Virus record (IMG/VR): IMGVR_UViG_3300048113_000098
Span: 1 to 40,139 of that record
Source: a virus
Strand: one strand, 5' to 3'
DNA: 40,139 bases
Part shown: in pieces, positions 6,719 to 14,065 of the stretch
Layout: each line of letters opens with the position of its first letter
Numbering within the stretch: the first letter of the stretch is position 1
Notes under the pieces: model-generated
The model's input: the letters and a program-made list of their open reading frames with translations, nothing else
The model's database searches: none
What the model was told of the DNA's origin: nothing
Made by a program: the position numbers and the translations under genes

Positions 6719-8755
6719 TTATTTTGATGTTGCTCTAAAGATCCCATCCCAATCCTTTGGGAGATCTTGTGTCTTCATATACTTACAACGTTCAATCCAG
6801 ATGTCATAATAGTCATCCATATGACCTTCAAACTTGCCTTTCAGATCTTTACAAATCTCAATAGCCGAATCAAAATGTTGTGTTCCATAGAAGTTATGCA
6901 TGGTGTTGTGATTGAGCATATCCGCACCATGTTTGTTACGGTCAATATCTAATACCGTATATATCTCTAAACCCACACTCTTACCTTTAACTGCAAGATC
7001 GTCTAGTTTGAGATAGAAGAAATCATCTTCTGTTAGGTTGTAGGTATGGGGTCCTACAATTAAAAGAACCCCATACCCTTTGCATGCGCTTTCTAGTCTT
7101 GCGGCTGTACTGACACTGTCTCCGAGGATATCATAGGAGTGTCTGGATGTAGAACCCATCTCTCCAATATAACCAAGGCCAGTATTAATGCCGGCACCCA
7201 TACCCACTTGCGGTTTACCTTGTTCCATAAGTTTTTCATTAAATTTCTCCACTGCTTTAAGCATGTTTAGTCCTGTCTGAACTGCCGTTTTCGGATGGCT
7301 AGGATCATTAACAGGAGCGTTGTGTATGTGCATAGTTGCGTCACCAATGTATTTGATGATCATTCCACTTGCATCTAACACAGGTTGTGTAATTGCATCC
7401 ATATAATTGTTCATCACTGTTGTCAAACCTTTAACATCATTTCCGAACGATTCACCCAATGGGGTGAAACCTCTAAGATCAGAGAATACAATACTTACTT
7501 CTTTCTTCTGACCTTCTTTAATTAGTTGTGGGTTCTTCTGTAGGATCTCCACAACTTCTGGTGAAGCATATCCACCAAATTGTTTCTTAATAGCTTGTTT
7601 CTCTAAGAATTCTCTAACAAACTTAATACCATATACTTGTAGTGCTATGATTACAAAGACAATGGTAGGGGCTGTTACATCTATTAACATCTTTTCTGTA
7701 GCATACATGTGCATTGAATATGGTATAACTGATCCAATAAGACCTACTGTTGCTATCAGCCCTACTATCATCCATTTGCTTAATGCGATTAATAGAAGTC
7801 CACCAACCACAAGACCAAGTAGTTCTGCCATAGAAGCCCAATCAGGACGTTGAATGTTAGTTCCGTTAAACATTGTTCCTAGAACTGCCGCTTGTACTTC
7901 ACCAGAATATACAGATCCTATGGCTGTAGGCGCTGGGTTGGTTATACCTGCGGCTGTCACGTCCACGATAACAACTGCACCACCAAAGTCTTTAGGAAGA
8001 TCTGTTAAGGATACTCTCTTACTCTTTTGACTCCAATCAATCCATACACGACCTTCACTGTCTGTAGGGATAATACCAAACTGTGGTATTCTCATCTTCT
8101 CTACACCATTGGGTTGCATTTTGATTTGAAAACTAATGTCGCCTGCTAATACACGCAACGTCTCTAGTGCCAAACTAGGATAAAGAGTACCATCCACCAT
8201 AGCAACAGTTGGCATACGTCTAACCACACCATCTATCTCTGGTTCTGTACTGACAATTCCAGCCCCAACAGAGTTATTCTCTAATACAGGGACGTTAGCG
8301 ATTATACCATTGTATGGTAAAATTGTATCCAAATACTCTGGATTGATAATAGCCGCACCTGGATTGATAGGTTCGTTCTTAGTCTTATCGCTAGGACGTG
8401 AGGATAAAACGACAGGATAGTCATATAGGATATTTCCCATATAGGCATCACCACCTAGTCGATCTTCTTCGGGCATCATGATTGTCCAGACCACAAGACC
8501 TGCACCCGAATCATATAAACCTTTTATTATATCACCATAAACGTTTCTTGGAAAGGGGTATTGTCCATACTTGTTCAGAGTTTCTTCATCGATCTCTGCA
8601 ATATAGATGTTATTCTCAACAGGATCTTGATTGACAATTAACTGGTCAAAGTAATTGAGTTTAATACTTTGAATAAAGTTAGATGGATATACGAATGTAT
8701 ATACCAAGACTGCTAGAGTTAAAATTGCCCACCAAGGACTCAATAGTTTCTTCAT
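6719..8755 (-). CDS. CHASE2-domain membrane-bound class III adenylate/guanylate cyclase
   Basis: A 678-residue membrane protein that would make cAMP or cGMP in the cytoplasm. Domains in order: TM1 (about 7-24); an extracytoplasmic CHASE2 sensor (about 30-300, with FDQLI, AEIDEETL, YPFPR and DGVVRRMP); three membrane segments (about 310-375); and a C-terminal class III cyclase catalytic domain (about 416-600). Both metal-binding Asp residues are present: D426 in VFSDLRGFT and D472 in IKYIGDATM. The region GINTG...YDILGDSVSTAARLE follows, with Arg (R553) kept but Ser at position 550, where most class III cyclases have the transition-state Asn. It is the last gene of the curli operon, coupled by TAATG. 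Cyclases are rare in phages. Substrate (ATP or GTP) is undetermined. Confidence 0.9.
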   Translation of the reverse strand: MKKLLSPWWAILTLAVLVYTFVYPSNFIQSIKLNYFDQLIVNQDPVENNIYIAEIDEETLNKYGQYPFPRNVYGDIIKGLYDSGAGLVVWTIMMPEEDRLGGDAYMGNILYDYPVVLSSRPSDKTKNEPINPGAAIINPEYLDTILPYNGIIANVPVLENNSVGAGIVSTEPEIDGVVRRMPTVAMVDGTLYPSLALETLRVLAGDISFQIKMQPNGVEKMRIPQFGIIPTDSEGRVWIDWSQKSKRVSLTDLPKDFGGAVVIVDVTAAGITNPAPTAIGSVYSGEVQAAVLGTMFNGTNIQRPDWASMAELLGLVVGGLLLIALSKWMIVGLIATVGLIGSVIPYSMHMYATEKMLIDVTAPTIVFVIIALQVYGIKFVREFLEKQAIKKQFGGYASPEVVEILQKNPQLIKEGQKKEVSIVFSDLRGFTPLGESFGNDVKGLTTVMNNYMDAITQPVLDASGMIIKYIGDATMHIHNAPVNDPSHPKTAVQTGLNMLKAVEKFNEKLMEQGKPQVGMGAGINTGLGYIGEMGSTSRHSYDILGDSVSTAARLESACKGYGVLLIVGPHTYNLTEDDFFYLKLDDLAVKGKSVGLEIYTVLDIDRNKHGADMLNHNTMHNFYGTQHFDSAIEICKDLKGKFEGHMDDYYDIWIERCKYMKTQDLPKDWDGIFRATSK

Positions 8756-9174
8756 TAGTTACCGTTTTGGTTTATGTTAAGTGTACAACCGTAATCAGCC
8801 CAACAACTTCCATTAACAGTATATGACATACTATTAGTTCCATACTGTGTTGAATTGATATCTGCCATACCCTGACTTCCTGTTGTGATATTTATAGTCA
8901 CCGAATGATTACCAGATCCTGTCTGAGATATGTCAAAGTCATGTGGGGTTCCATCCATATCAAGATATGCGTATTTATACGATCCTGTCTGTGTCAATGC
9001 CACATCATTACCATCACCATCAACGATGATTTCTGCCTCATGGTTCTCTCCATCTTGAGTTACACTTAAAATAAACTCATCACCTATCTGAGTAATATCT
9101 AAGTCATTGGCAAAACTAGCGTTGCTGATAAATGTCAATAGAGTTGTTAGTGCTATCGCCCAACCTGTAGTCAT
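8755..9174 (-). CDS. Curlin-like secreted amyloid subunit (CsgA/CsgB-type repeats)
   Basis: A 139-residue secreted protein. A signal peptide (residues 1-22, ending SNASFA) is followed by imperfect curlin-type repeats: LDITQIGDEFILSVTQDGENHEAEI, VALTQTGSYKYAYLDM, FDISQTGSGNHSVTINI, ADINSTQYGTNSMSYTV and TLNINQNGN. The Q-x-G-x-x-N spacing is that of the CsgA/CsgB amyloid core. Two Cys near the C-terminus (C126 and C132) may form a disulphide. The gene overlaps the FecR gene by 59 nt; a GGGAG before the ATG supports this start. It is short like a nucleator (CsgB is about 150 residues), but major and minor roles cannot be assigned. Export would be through the CsgG pore encoded upstream. Confidence 0.8.
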   Translation of the reverse strand: MTTGWAIALTTLLTFISNASFANDLDITQIGDEFILSVTQDGENHEAEIIVDGDGNDVALTQTGSYKYAYLDMDGTPHDFDISQTGSGNHSVTINITTGSQGMADINSTQYGTNSMSYTVNGSCWADYGCTLNINQNGN

Positions 9175-10252
9175 ATAACTCCCAATCGTTTTGTTGAAGA
9201 TCTATGGTATAACCATATGCCTGATTTAGTCTTAATTGTACGAAGTTCTCTCCGCTATCATTTCTTCTAGAGAACACCCAATTAGGTGTTTCGTTTATTA
9301 GTGATATTCCTGTTAATGGATCGTATCCATATATGTTTGATTCTTGTTTCAATAGTAGTGCATTCTGATCTGCAAGCTCATCACTAAACAATCTCTTTAA
9401 TGCTTCATTCAACTGATCTAGCATGTCATACAATAAGTCTTGAAGGTAATCTATATCCATATCAAGTTCAGTAAGCCAGATGCCTTCTATAGAATCAACC
9501 AAGGCATCATATTCTAATCCATCAAATTGTAAGAAGTCTAGTCCTAAAAAGTCTGCCCTCTCTCTTTGCTCATCCAATAACCTTGTCTGTTCTTCATAGT
9601 ATGGGTTCTTCTTTCTTAGAATTAGAAGTTGATTGATCATACTTTCATCAATGTCCAACAAAAGTGGTGGTGTTGGTTTACTCGTACTAGTAGAAGCTAT
9701 AGTAACTTGGAAAGCTTTATTAAGTATAACAAACCCAGCGTCAGTCTCTACTGTTATCTCTCCTGTATAACAAGATCCAGAAATGTCACAAGACGGAAGT
9801 AGTGTAATCATACTACCACCTGTTTCATCTATAACCATTGCAAAGTCTGTACCACGAACAGCAATCGTTGCTGATGGTGTGCGTATTCTAACACGTTGCC
9901 TACTGTTCTTAGCAATCTGTCCACTGGCATATCGTACAGTGCCAAGACTTGCTTTAAGACCAAGTGATCCTTTTCCAGTATTAGGATCATAGACAAAGTC
10001 ATCAATGATTAGTCGAGAATGTTCTGTTATATCAACTCGTGTATCATCTACAAAATCTATTCTCATTTTAGACTTGGCAGTTATTGCCGTGTCCATCAAT
10101 TCTATAAGAGTACCCTTACTTGTATCAATCGCATCATTACCACGCTCAATAGCCGCACTACCAGATTTTCCTGATAGCTGTACAATCTCTCCTATGTTTG
10201 CATAAGCAGAGGTTGTTATCAAAACAAATAACAAAGCAAGAGACTTAAGCAT
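9116..10252 (-). CDS. Exported FecR-domain protein within the curli operon
   Basis: A 378-residue protein with a signal peptide (residues 1-18, ending TSAYA) and then a FecR domain at about 20-150: NIGEIVQLSGKSG, ITAKSKMRIDFVDDTRVDI, SLGTVRYASGQ and VRIRTPSATIAVRGTDFAM. Classical FecR proteins are inner-membrane sigma regulators. This one has a cleavable-type signal and no later membrane span, so it should be periplasmic or exported. The C-terminal half is acidic and helical (LDEQRERADFLGLDFLQFDG, LYDMLDQLNEALKRLF). FecR domains occur beside surface polymer and adhesin genes in proteobacteria. It lies between the two curlin genes and is coupled to the upstream one by TAATG, so a role in fibre assembly or anchoring is likely. 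Confidence 0.8.
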   Translation of the reverse strand: MLKSLALLFVLITTSAYANIGEIVQLSGKSGSAAIERGNDAIDTSKGTLIELMDTAITAKSKMRIDFVDDTRVDITEHSRLIIDDFVYDPNTGKGSLGLKASLGTVRYASGQIAKNSRQRVRIRTPSATIAVRGTDFAMVIDETGGSMITLLPSCDISGSCYTGEITVETDAGFVILNKAFQVTIASTSTSKPTPPLLLDIDESMINQLLILRKKNPYYEEQTRLLDEQRERADFLGLDFLQFDGLEYDALVDSIEGIWLTELDMDIDYLQDLLYDMLDQLNEALKRLFSDELADQNALLLKQESNIYGYDPLTGISLINETPNWVFSRRNDSGENFVQLRLNQAYGYTIDLQQNDWELYDYRLGDSTNNSIDIYQQR

Positions 10253-10968
10253 TAGTCAGATTGCGTAATATTGATTTGGTGATCATCACCATTAGTATGA
10301 AGGTCTACAATGTTGTCGTATACTCCGCTTTGGTTTACCACAACTGCATGATCACGACCTTTCATGTCTAGTATTATTGTGTGTCCATTTATATCACCAT
10401 CGCCAGCTACATCAATATCTAACGTACTGTTAGTTGATGCTAAACTTGAGTTCTCGTCAATAGTTACAGTTACGATTGCGCTTTTGCCGTTAATGTCTGT
10501 TGTTATCACGTTTCCGCTATCATCAACTGTAAAGTTTACTGTTGCACCTTCAGCATCTGCCGATTGTCCTATGTTAATAGTATAGTCTTGGTTATCGCCA
10601 TCGGCATCAATGTTAAGTGTAACGGTATCACAATCTCCACCTGTGCTACTAGAGCATAGCAAGTCTATTTCGTTTCCACTACCAGTTATATCCCAAGTAC
10701 CTGTGTAAGTAGAACCTAAGATTTGTGCAGTGATTGCGTTTGTGTTACCTGTCTGAGTTATACTGAATGTCATGTCATCAGACGCACCAGAGGATGAACC
10801 AAGAACTACGTCTTGGCTACTAGTACCAATAGTGTTGTTTTGACCATCTTGTACGATGTCTAAGTCAAGTGTATCACCTACTTGTTTTATATAGATATCA
10901 TTAGCGTATAGTGTAAGGGGTGCAAGTAATATTGCACTCATCATAATGAGTTTTCTAAAATGTCTCAT
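10252..10968 (-). CDS. Curlin-like secreted amyloid subunit, larger paralogue
   Basis: A 238-residue protein with a signal peptide (residues 1-22, ending LTLYA) followed by curlin-type repeats: IYIKQVGDTLDLDIVQDGQN, MTFSITQTGNTNAITAQI, WDITGSGNEIDLL, YTINIGQSADAEG and, at the end, AVVVNQSGVYDNIVDLHTNG then HQINITQSD. Central repeats are diverged and Asp-rich (NIDADGDNQ, DIDVAGDGDING), perhaps giving calcium-sensitive or weaker packing. It ends directly on the last repeat, as CsgA does. It lies 10 nt after the CsgG gene and is probably the major subunit by length, although roles are inferred. Confidence 0.8.
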   Translation of the reverse strand: MRHFRKLIMMSAILLAPLTLYANDIYIKQVGDTLDLDIVQDGQNNTIGTSSQDVVLGSSSGASDDMTFSITQTGNTNAITAQILGSTYTGTWDITGSGNEIDLLCSSSTGGDCDTVTLNIDADGDNQDYTINIGQSADAEGATVNFTVDDSGNVITTDINGKSAIVTVTIDENSSLASTNSTLDIDVAGDGDINGHTIILDMKGRDHAVVVNQSGVYDNIVDLHTNGDDHQINITQSD

Positions 10969-10978
10969 TTTCTTTCCT

Positions 10979-11773
10979 TTATCCGCCTGTTTTTGGGTCT
11001 ACCAAAAACGACCAGAATTGCTTCTTTTCTCCTTCATTAATCAATTCAATCACACCAGCCTCTATTGCTGATCTTACTGCATAATTAACTGGCTCGTTCA
11101 CACTAGAGCCAGATTCTGCTTCTACAAGTTTCGTACCCATATCAAAGAATCTGAATACGTCTGCACCACTTTGGTGACTTGCTATGTTCTTTTCTGTAGC
11201 TACACTTAGTAATATTTTACCAGTGCTCACACTTACTAATCTCATAACAATTGTTACAGTATCAACTCTATACTGTTGCTGAACCCCAAGACCAAGATAC
11301 CTTGCTCCCAATCCACCTGTAGCTACACTTGAGTCATAACCAACTATACCACCCTCAAGTATTAATCCAGCGAACACCATAGGCTTGAGTGGTGTGGGTC
11401 CGTTTGCCAAATCCTTTTCATACACTTCACGTGTATTTCTAACTAACTGTCTTTCTCTGACCAAGTTGTCAAGACCAACTCTCTCAACTGTTTCAAACCA
11501 AGTTCCAGATCCAACATCTTGTAATGCCTTGATCACCCAAACTTCTGCACCTTGGGTAACAGCACTACTTAAACTCGAATTCCCAGGCTTCCTTTGTCCA
11601 GTTTTATCCGCAAAAGAATAAACAGCAATGGTCATTTTCTTTCCATCTAACTGTTCATAATCAGAAATCGAATTAGGAGAACTTTGCACCTTGGGAGTTT
11701 CACCAAGAGGATATTGGCTAGGGTCTACACACCCCATAAGAAGTGAAACAATCGTAATCAAAACAAAACGCAT
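10979..11773 (-). CDS. csgG: CsgG-type curli secretion lipoprotein (outer-membrane pore)
   Basis: A 264-residue lipoprotein (E. coli CsgG is 277). The signal peptide ends in the lipobox LLMGC with Cys15 as the lipidated residue. Conserved CsgG segments follow: MTIAVYSFADKTGQRK, SSAVTQGAEVWVIKALQDVG, FETVERVGLDNLVRERQLVRNTRE, ILEGGIVGYDSSVATGGLGARYLGLG, QYRVDTVTIVMRLVSVSTGKIL and FRFFD. CsgG forms a nonameric outer-membrane channel that exports curlins. It overlaps the CsgF gene by one base. No CsgE (gating cap) or CsgC is visible in the window. Confidence 0.9.
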   Translation of the reverse strand: MRFVLITIVSLLMGCVDPSQYPLGETPKVQSSPNSISDYEQLDGKKMTIAVYSFADKTGQRKPGNSSLSSAVTQGAEVWVIKALQDVGSGTWFETVERVGLDNLVRERQLVRNTREVYEKDLANGPTPLKPMVFAGLILEGGIVGYDSSVATGGLGARYLGLGVQQQYRVDTVTIVMRLVSVSTGKILLSVATEKNIASHQSGADVFRFFDMGTKLVEAESGSSVNEPVNYAVRSAIEAGVIELINEGEKKQFWSFLVDPKTGG

Positions 11774-12237
11774 CAGAAGTTAAACTCCCCTGATCCCGGA
11801 ATAGTAATCGTTGTAGTACCATCATCATTTGTTATGACTAGGGTAATAGATCCTGTAGTTGAATCTTTAGACCATTCAATCGTACTTCCCTCAATCTCCG
11901 TAGATCCGCTAGTGGCACAATCATCACTTGTACACTCTGCAAACATAGAATCTACCATCTGTTTACTCAGTGTTGCGTATATTCTACTCTCAAGGTTCTT
12001 AATAAATTTGTTTAATGTAGTATTCTCTAACTCACGCTCAATGCGTTTCGCTTCAGCTTCCATTTCATCTCTTCGATCTTTATTCCTATTGAACACTAAT
12101 TGTTCAGTGGATAATACATGAGAAGAGTATCCTTGCCCATTAAAGGCAGGGTTCTTAAATGTAAACTGTAATTCTGCGTTACTTTGTGTTGGGAGTAACA
12201 CCAAAGCTATTAGGCTTAGGGTCTTCTTTGATATCAT
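11773..12237 (-). CDS. csgF: CsgF-type curli assembly factor
   Basis: A 154-residue exported protein. The signal peptide (MISKKTLSLIALVLLPTQSNA) is followed at once by ELQFTFKNPAFNGQGYSSHVLSTEQLV, the CsgF N-terminus that plugs into the CsgG pore (E. coli form: GTMTFQFRNPNFGGNP). The rest is a helical neck and a beta-rich C-terminus ending in F. The start at MISKK is preferred because it begins the signal peptide; a longer frame upstream would put basic residues before it. It overlaps the membrane-protein gene by 59 nt. CsgF couples secretion to nucleation at the cell surface. Confidence 0.85.
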   Translation of the reverse strand: MISKKTLSLIALVLLPTQSNAELQFTFKNPAFNGQGYSSHVLSTEQLVFNRNKDRRDEMEAEAKRIERELENTTLNKFIKNLESRIYATLSKQMVDSMFAECTSDDCATSGSTEIEGSTIEWSKDSTTGSITLVITNDDGTTTITIPGSGEFNF

Positions 12238-12526
12238 CTTCTTCGCCACTCGTATTAAATTTCTCATTCTTGGTCTGGTTTTGTGCAACCTCTTTGTCCA
12301 TACCTCTATGTTCTAGGACAATAGAAAGCTTTGAGTTGAGTCTGATCATATCATTATCAAGCATACGTACTCTGTCTACCAACTTAATTAGCGTAACCAT
12401 AGTTTCACCAATAACTGGATCTATGGTCTCCGTAACCCACTTCCAAATAAAGTAGATAAAGTAGCCCATTCCAACTGCGGCAACAATAGGGAAGCCGTAG
12501 TCTTTTATGGCTTGGGCTATATCCAT
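12179..12526 (-). CDS. Small membrane protein with C-terminal coiled coil, paralogue of the 12893-13171 protein
   Basis: A 115-residue protein: MDIAQAIKDYGFPIVAAVGMGYFIYFIWKWV is one membrane segment, then ETMVTLIKLVDRVRMLDNDMIRLNSKLSIVLEH is a heptad-like coiled coil, then a charged, disordered tail. The arrangement, the MDI start and the LDNDMIRLNSKLS pattern match the 12893-13171 protein, so the two are likely duplicates. Small phage proteins of this shape are sometimes holins or spanin-like. Its place in front of csgF instead suggests a membrane partner of the secretion system. Function is not established. Confidence 0.7.
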   Translation of the reverse strand: MDIAQAIKDYGFPIVAAVGMGYFIYFIWKWVTETIDPVIGETMVTLIKLVDRVRMLDNDMIRLNSKLSIVLEHRGMDKEVAQNQTKNEKFNTSGEEDDIKEDPKPNSFGVTPNTK

Positions 12527-12727
12527 CTATCCTCTAATCGCTCCATCAACTGTTGACACTTTTACAAGCCATCCATTTTCGTCAGCACGGAATACGTCTC
12601 CAGGCTTATAAAGATGATTATCTTTAGTAGTACCATCTCTTTGCTTGCCCATCACTTCTCCGTCCCAATCTCCTTCAATTCTAAAGTCTGATGCTCTTTG
12701 ATGTATTCTAAAATCAAGCCACATCAT
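12527..12727 (-). CDS. Small hypothetical protein in the curli operon
   Basis: A 66-residue soluble protein (MMWLDFRIHQRASDFRIEGDWDGEVMGKQ...KPGDVFRADENGWLVKV). The start is set at the ATG at 12725-12727, which has GGAG six bases upstream. An ATG ten codons earlier (12757) also has a weak AGGA and cannot be excluded. KPGDVF...GWLVKV looks like a small beta-barrel (SH3-like) fold. Stop and next ATG are adjacent, so it is coupled to the membrane protein. Not recognised. Confidence 0.55.
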   Translation of the reverse strand: MMWLDFRIHQRASDFRIEGDWDGEVMGKQRDGTTKDNHLYKPGDVFRADENGWLVKVSTVDGAIRG

Positions 12728-12893
12728 CGACTTCTCCGATTCTTTCAAAATATCCATTATATCCTATCCTATATGTTTCACCAATTTTTAGTCTAACATC
12801 GTCAATCACAAAGAACTTATCTTCAGTATCTTTGTTATTGAGAATGCGAAAACCATTCTCGAACTTCATTAGAAGTAAATCTTTCCAAATCAT
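12714..12893 (-). CDS. Small hypothetical protein, TAATG-coupled
   Basis: A 59-residue frame (MIWKDLLLMKFENGFRILNN..., ending RIGEVDDVA). Its ATG overlaps the stop of the upstream membrane protein (TAATG) and its end overlaps the next gene. The GETYRIGYNGYFERIGEV stretch is beta-like. The tight overlap on both sides supports it as a real gene despite its size. Function unknown. Confidence 0.5.
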   Translation of the reverse strand: MIWKDLLLMKFENGFRILNNKDTEDKFFVIDDVRLKIGETYRIGYNGYFERIGEVDDVA

Positions 12894-13171
12894 TAGTCTC
12901 TCCTTGCATCATCTTTACCTTCGTTAGCCGCTATACGGTCTATGTTAGGTTTAACATTCAAAGCATAACTAAGTAAGGCATCGATCTTTACTAGATCATT
13001 GTTCATTGTTTGAACCCTATTATCTAAGGATCCTATTATACTCTTAAGCGTTGTTACTGATTCTGTAACACTCGCTAGGATAAATTTAAGTGATATAAAG
13101 ACAAAGATCCCAGCAGCGATTGCCCCTGCAATTGGAGTTCCCACATCACCTATCAAATTGAATATATCCAT
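12893..13171 (-). CDS. Small membrane protein with coiled coil, first gene of the late curli operon
   Basis: A 92-residue protein. The membrane segment GTPIAGAIAAGIFVFISLKFILASV is followed by heptads in TTLKSIIGSLDNRVQTMNNDLVKIDALLSYALN and a charged tail. It resembles the 12179-12526 protein in layout and in the DNRVQTMNNDLVKI pattern. A late promoter lies only five bases before the ATG, so the transcript would have almost no leader unless translation starts elsewhere. It could be a holin-like or secretion-associated protein; no direct evidence decides. Confidence 0.65.
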   Translation of the reverse strand: MDIFNLIGDVGTPIAGAIAAGIFVFISLKFILASVTESVTTLKSIIGSLDNRVQTMNNDLVKIDALLSYALNVKPNIDRIAANEGKDDARRD

Positions 13172-13176
13172 ACCCC

Positions 13177-13184
13177 TATTTATA
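13177..13184 (-). promoter_or_regulatory. T4-type late promoter of the curli operon (TATAAATA)
   Basis: An exact TATAAATA followed by GGGG on the minus strand, five bases before the ATG of the first gene of the operon. It lies just after a terminator for the upstream gene, so it is positioned as the only promoter for the ten genes down to 6719. The expected start site is at or within a few bases of the ATG. Confidence 0.7.
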
Positions 13185-13215
13185 CAAAAAGAAAGGGGAA
13201 CCCGAAGATTCCCCT
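13185..13215 (-). terminator. Rho-independent terminator after the outer-membrane protein gene
   Basis: On the minus strand GGGGAA - eight-base loop - TTCCCC (13209-13214 with 13195-13200, plus one more A-T pair) is followed by TTTCTTTTTG. It ends transcription from the tmRNA/outer-membrane region before the late curli promoter. Confidence 0.8.
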
Positions 13216-13270
13216 TAATATTACCTTACAATAAGTAATGTGGATGTATTAGGTCATCACACCAATCTCA

Positions 13271-14038
13271 TTAAAATGAGAAAGATAGGTTGACTGAAGG
13301 TGAAAGTACTTCACTGTTCAAGTCATAATTAAGTTTACTTTCGATAGATGCGGCATCATTAAGACCAAGTAGGTAAGATGCACCTGCATTCTGTGTCATG
13401 TCATTTTGGTCACCATTCAAGTAACCTGTAACACCTAGAAGTGTTGTTGAACCTTCGTATGCCCACACATCATTTGCATATGTCATTACTGTGTCAACAT
13501 GTTGGTCACGTACTTCAATTCCTAAGCCTGCACCAACTGCGATTTCTTTAGTATCGATGTTATAATCGGCAGAAGTTTGTGCTGTAACCCCACCTAATGT
13601 AAGTTCATATGCACCTTGTACACTTGCAACGTCTGTTACATCTGTGCCAATGTCTGTGAAAGAAAGACCTACACTTGCACCTGAGATAGCGATTTGTGCT
13701 GAAGTTCCCATTGATGGGTTAGCTAGTGGGCTGTTTGCCGCAGAAGCTTCACCTTCCACAAAAAGGTTTCCTTGCTTACCAAAAGATACGCTTGTTGCGC
13801 CAAGTGCTGTACCTACATGCCAGTCACCAATGCTTAGTGAGTTATCTGATCCAGCAACTACTTCAACTGAACCAAAGGCATCGCCTACGGCAGTTACATC
13901 TAGTGCTACTGATTTAGCGGCAGTGTATTTTCCCGCCGTGTTTTCTGTGATGTCAATATCAACATCTACTGCAAGATCTGCCGCATTTACGACACTTGCT
14001 GTAGCAACCATTGCTAGAGAAGAGATTAAAGTTTTCAT
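13271..14038 (-). CDS. Phage-encoded outer-membrane beta-barrel-like protein (porin-like)
   Basis: A 255-residue protein. A signal peptide (MKTLISSLAMVATASVVNAA) is followed by alternating strands with very few charged residues and the terminal sequence SPSVNLSFSF. The C-terminal Phe with alternating hydrophobics is the usual BAM recognition signal. About ten strands could be drawn (for example ASVGLSFTDIG, YELTLGGVTAQTSADYNI, IAVGAGLGIEV, TVMTYANDVWAYEGS, SIESKLNYDL). AAGGA precedes the ATG. No promoter is evident between it and the tmRNA, and it ends at its own terminator. It may mask or replace a receptor, or support curli export; I cannot tell which. Confidence 0.7.
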   Translation of the reverse strand: MKTLISSLAMVATASVVNAADLAVDVDIDITENTAGKYTAAKSVALDVTAVGDAFGSVEVVAGSDNSLSIGDWHVGTALGATSVSFGKQGNLFVEGEASAANSPLANPSMGTSAQIAISGASVGLSFTDIGTDVTDVASVQGAYELTLGGVTAQTSADYNIDTKEIAVGAGLGIEVRDQHVDTVMTYANDVWAYEGSTTLLGVTGYLNGDQNDMTQNAGASYLLGLNDAASIESKLNYDLNSEVLSPSVNLSFSF

Positions 14039-14065
14039 TCTTATTCGTCCTTGTTAATTGTTAAT

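Noticed and set aside
8889-8979. TATAAATA matches at 8889-8896 and 8972-8979 inside the small curlin gene
   Set aside because: Coding positions with no gene start at a suitable distance; an internal promoter for the cyclase is possible but unsupported.
10252-10968. The repeat proteins as tail fibres instead of curlins
   Set aside because: Signal peptides and direct linkage to csgG/csgF favour secreted fibre subunits; phage tail fibres do not normally have signal peptides.
13644-14057. A 137-codon plus-strand open frame
   Set aside because: It mirrors the outer-membrane protein gene in another frame, with no promoter or ribosome binding site.
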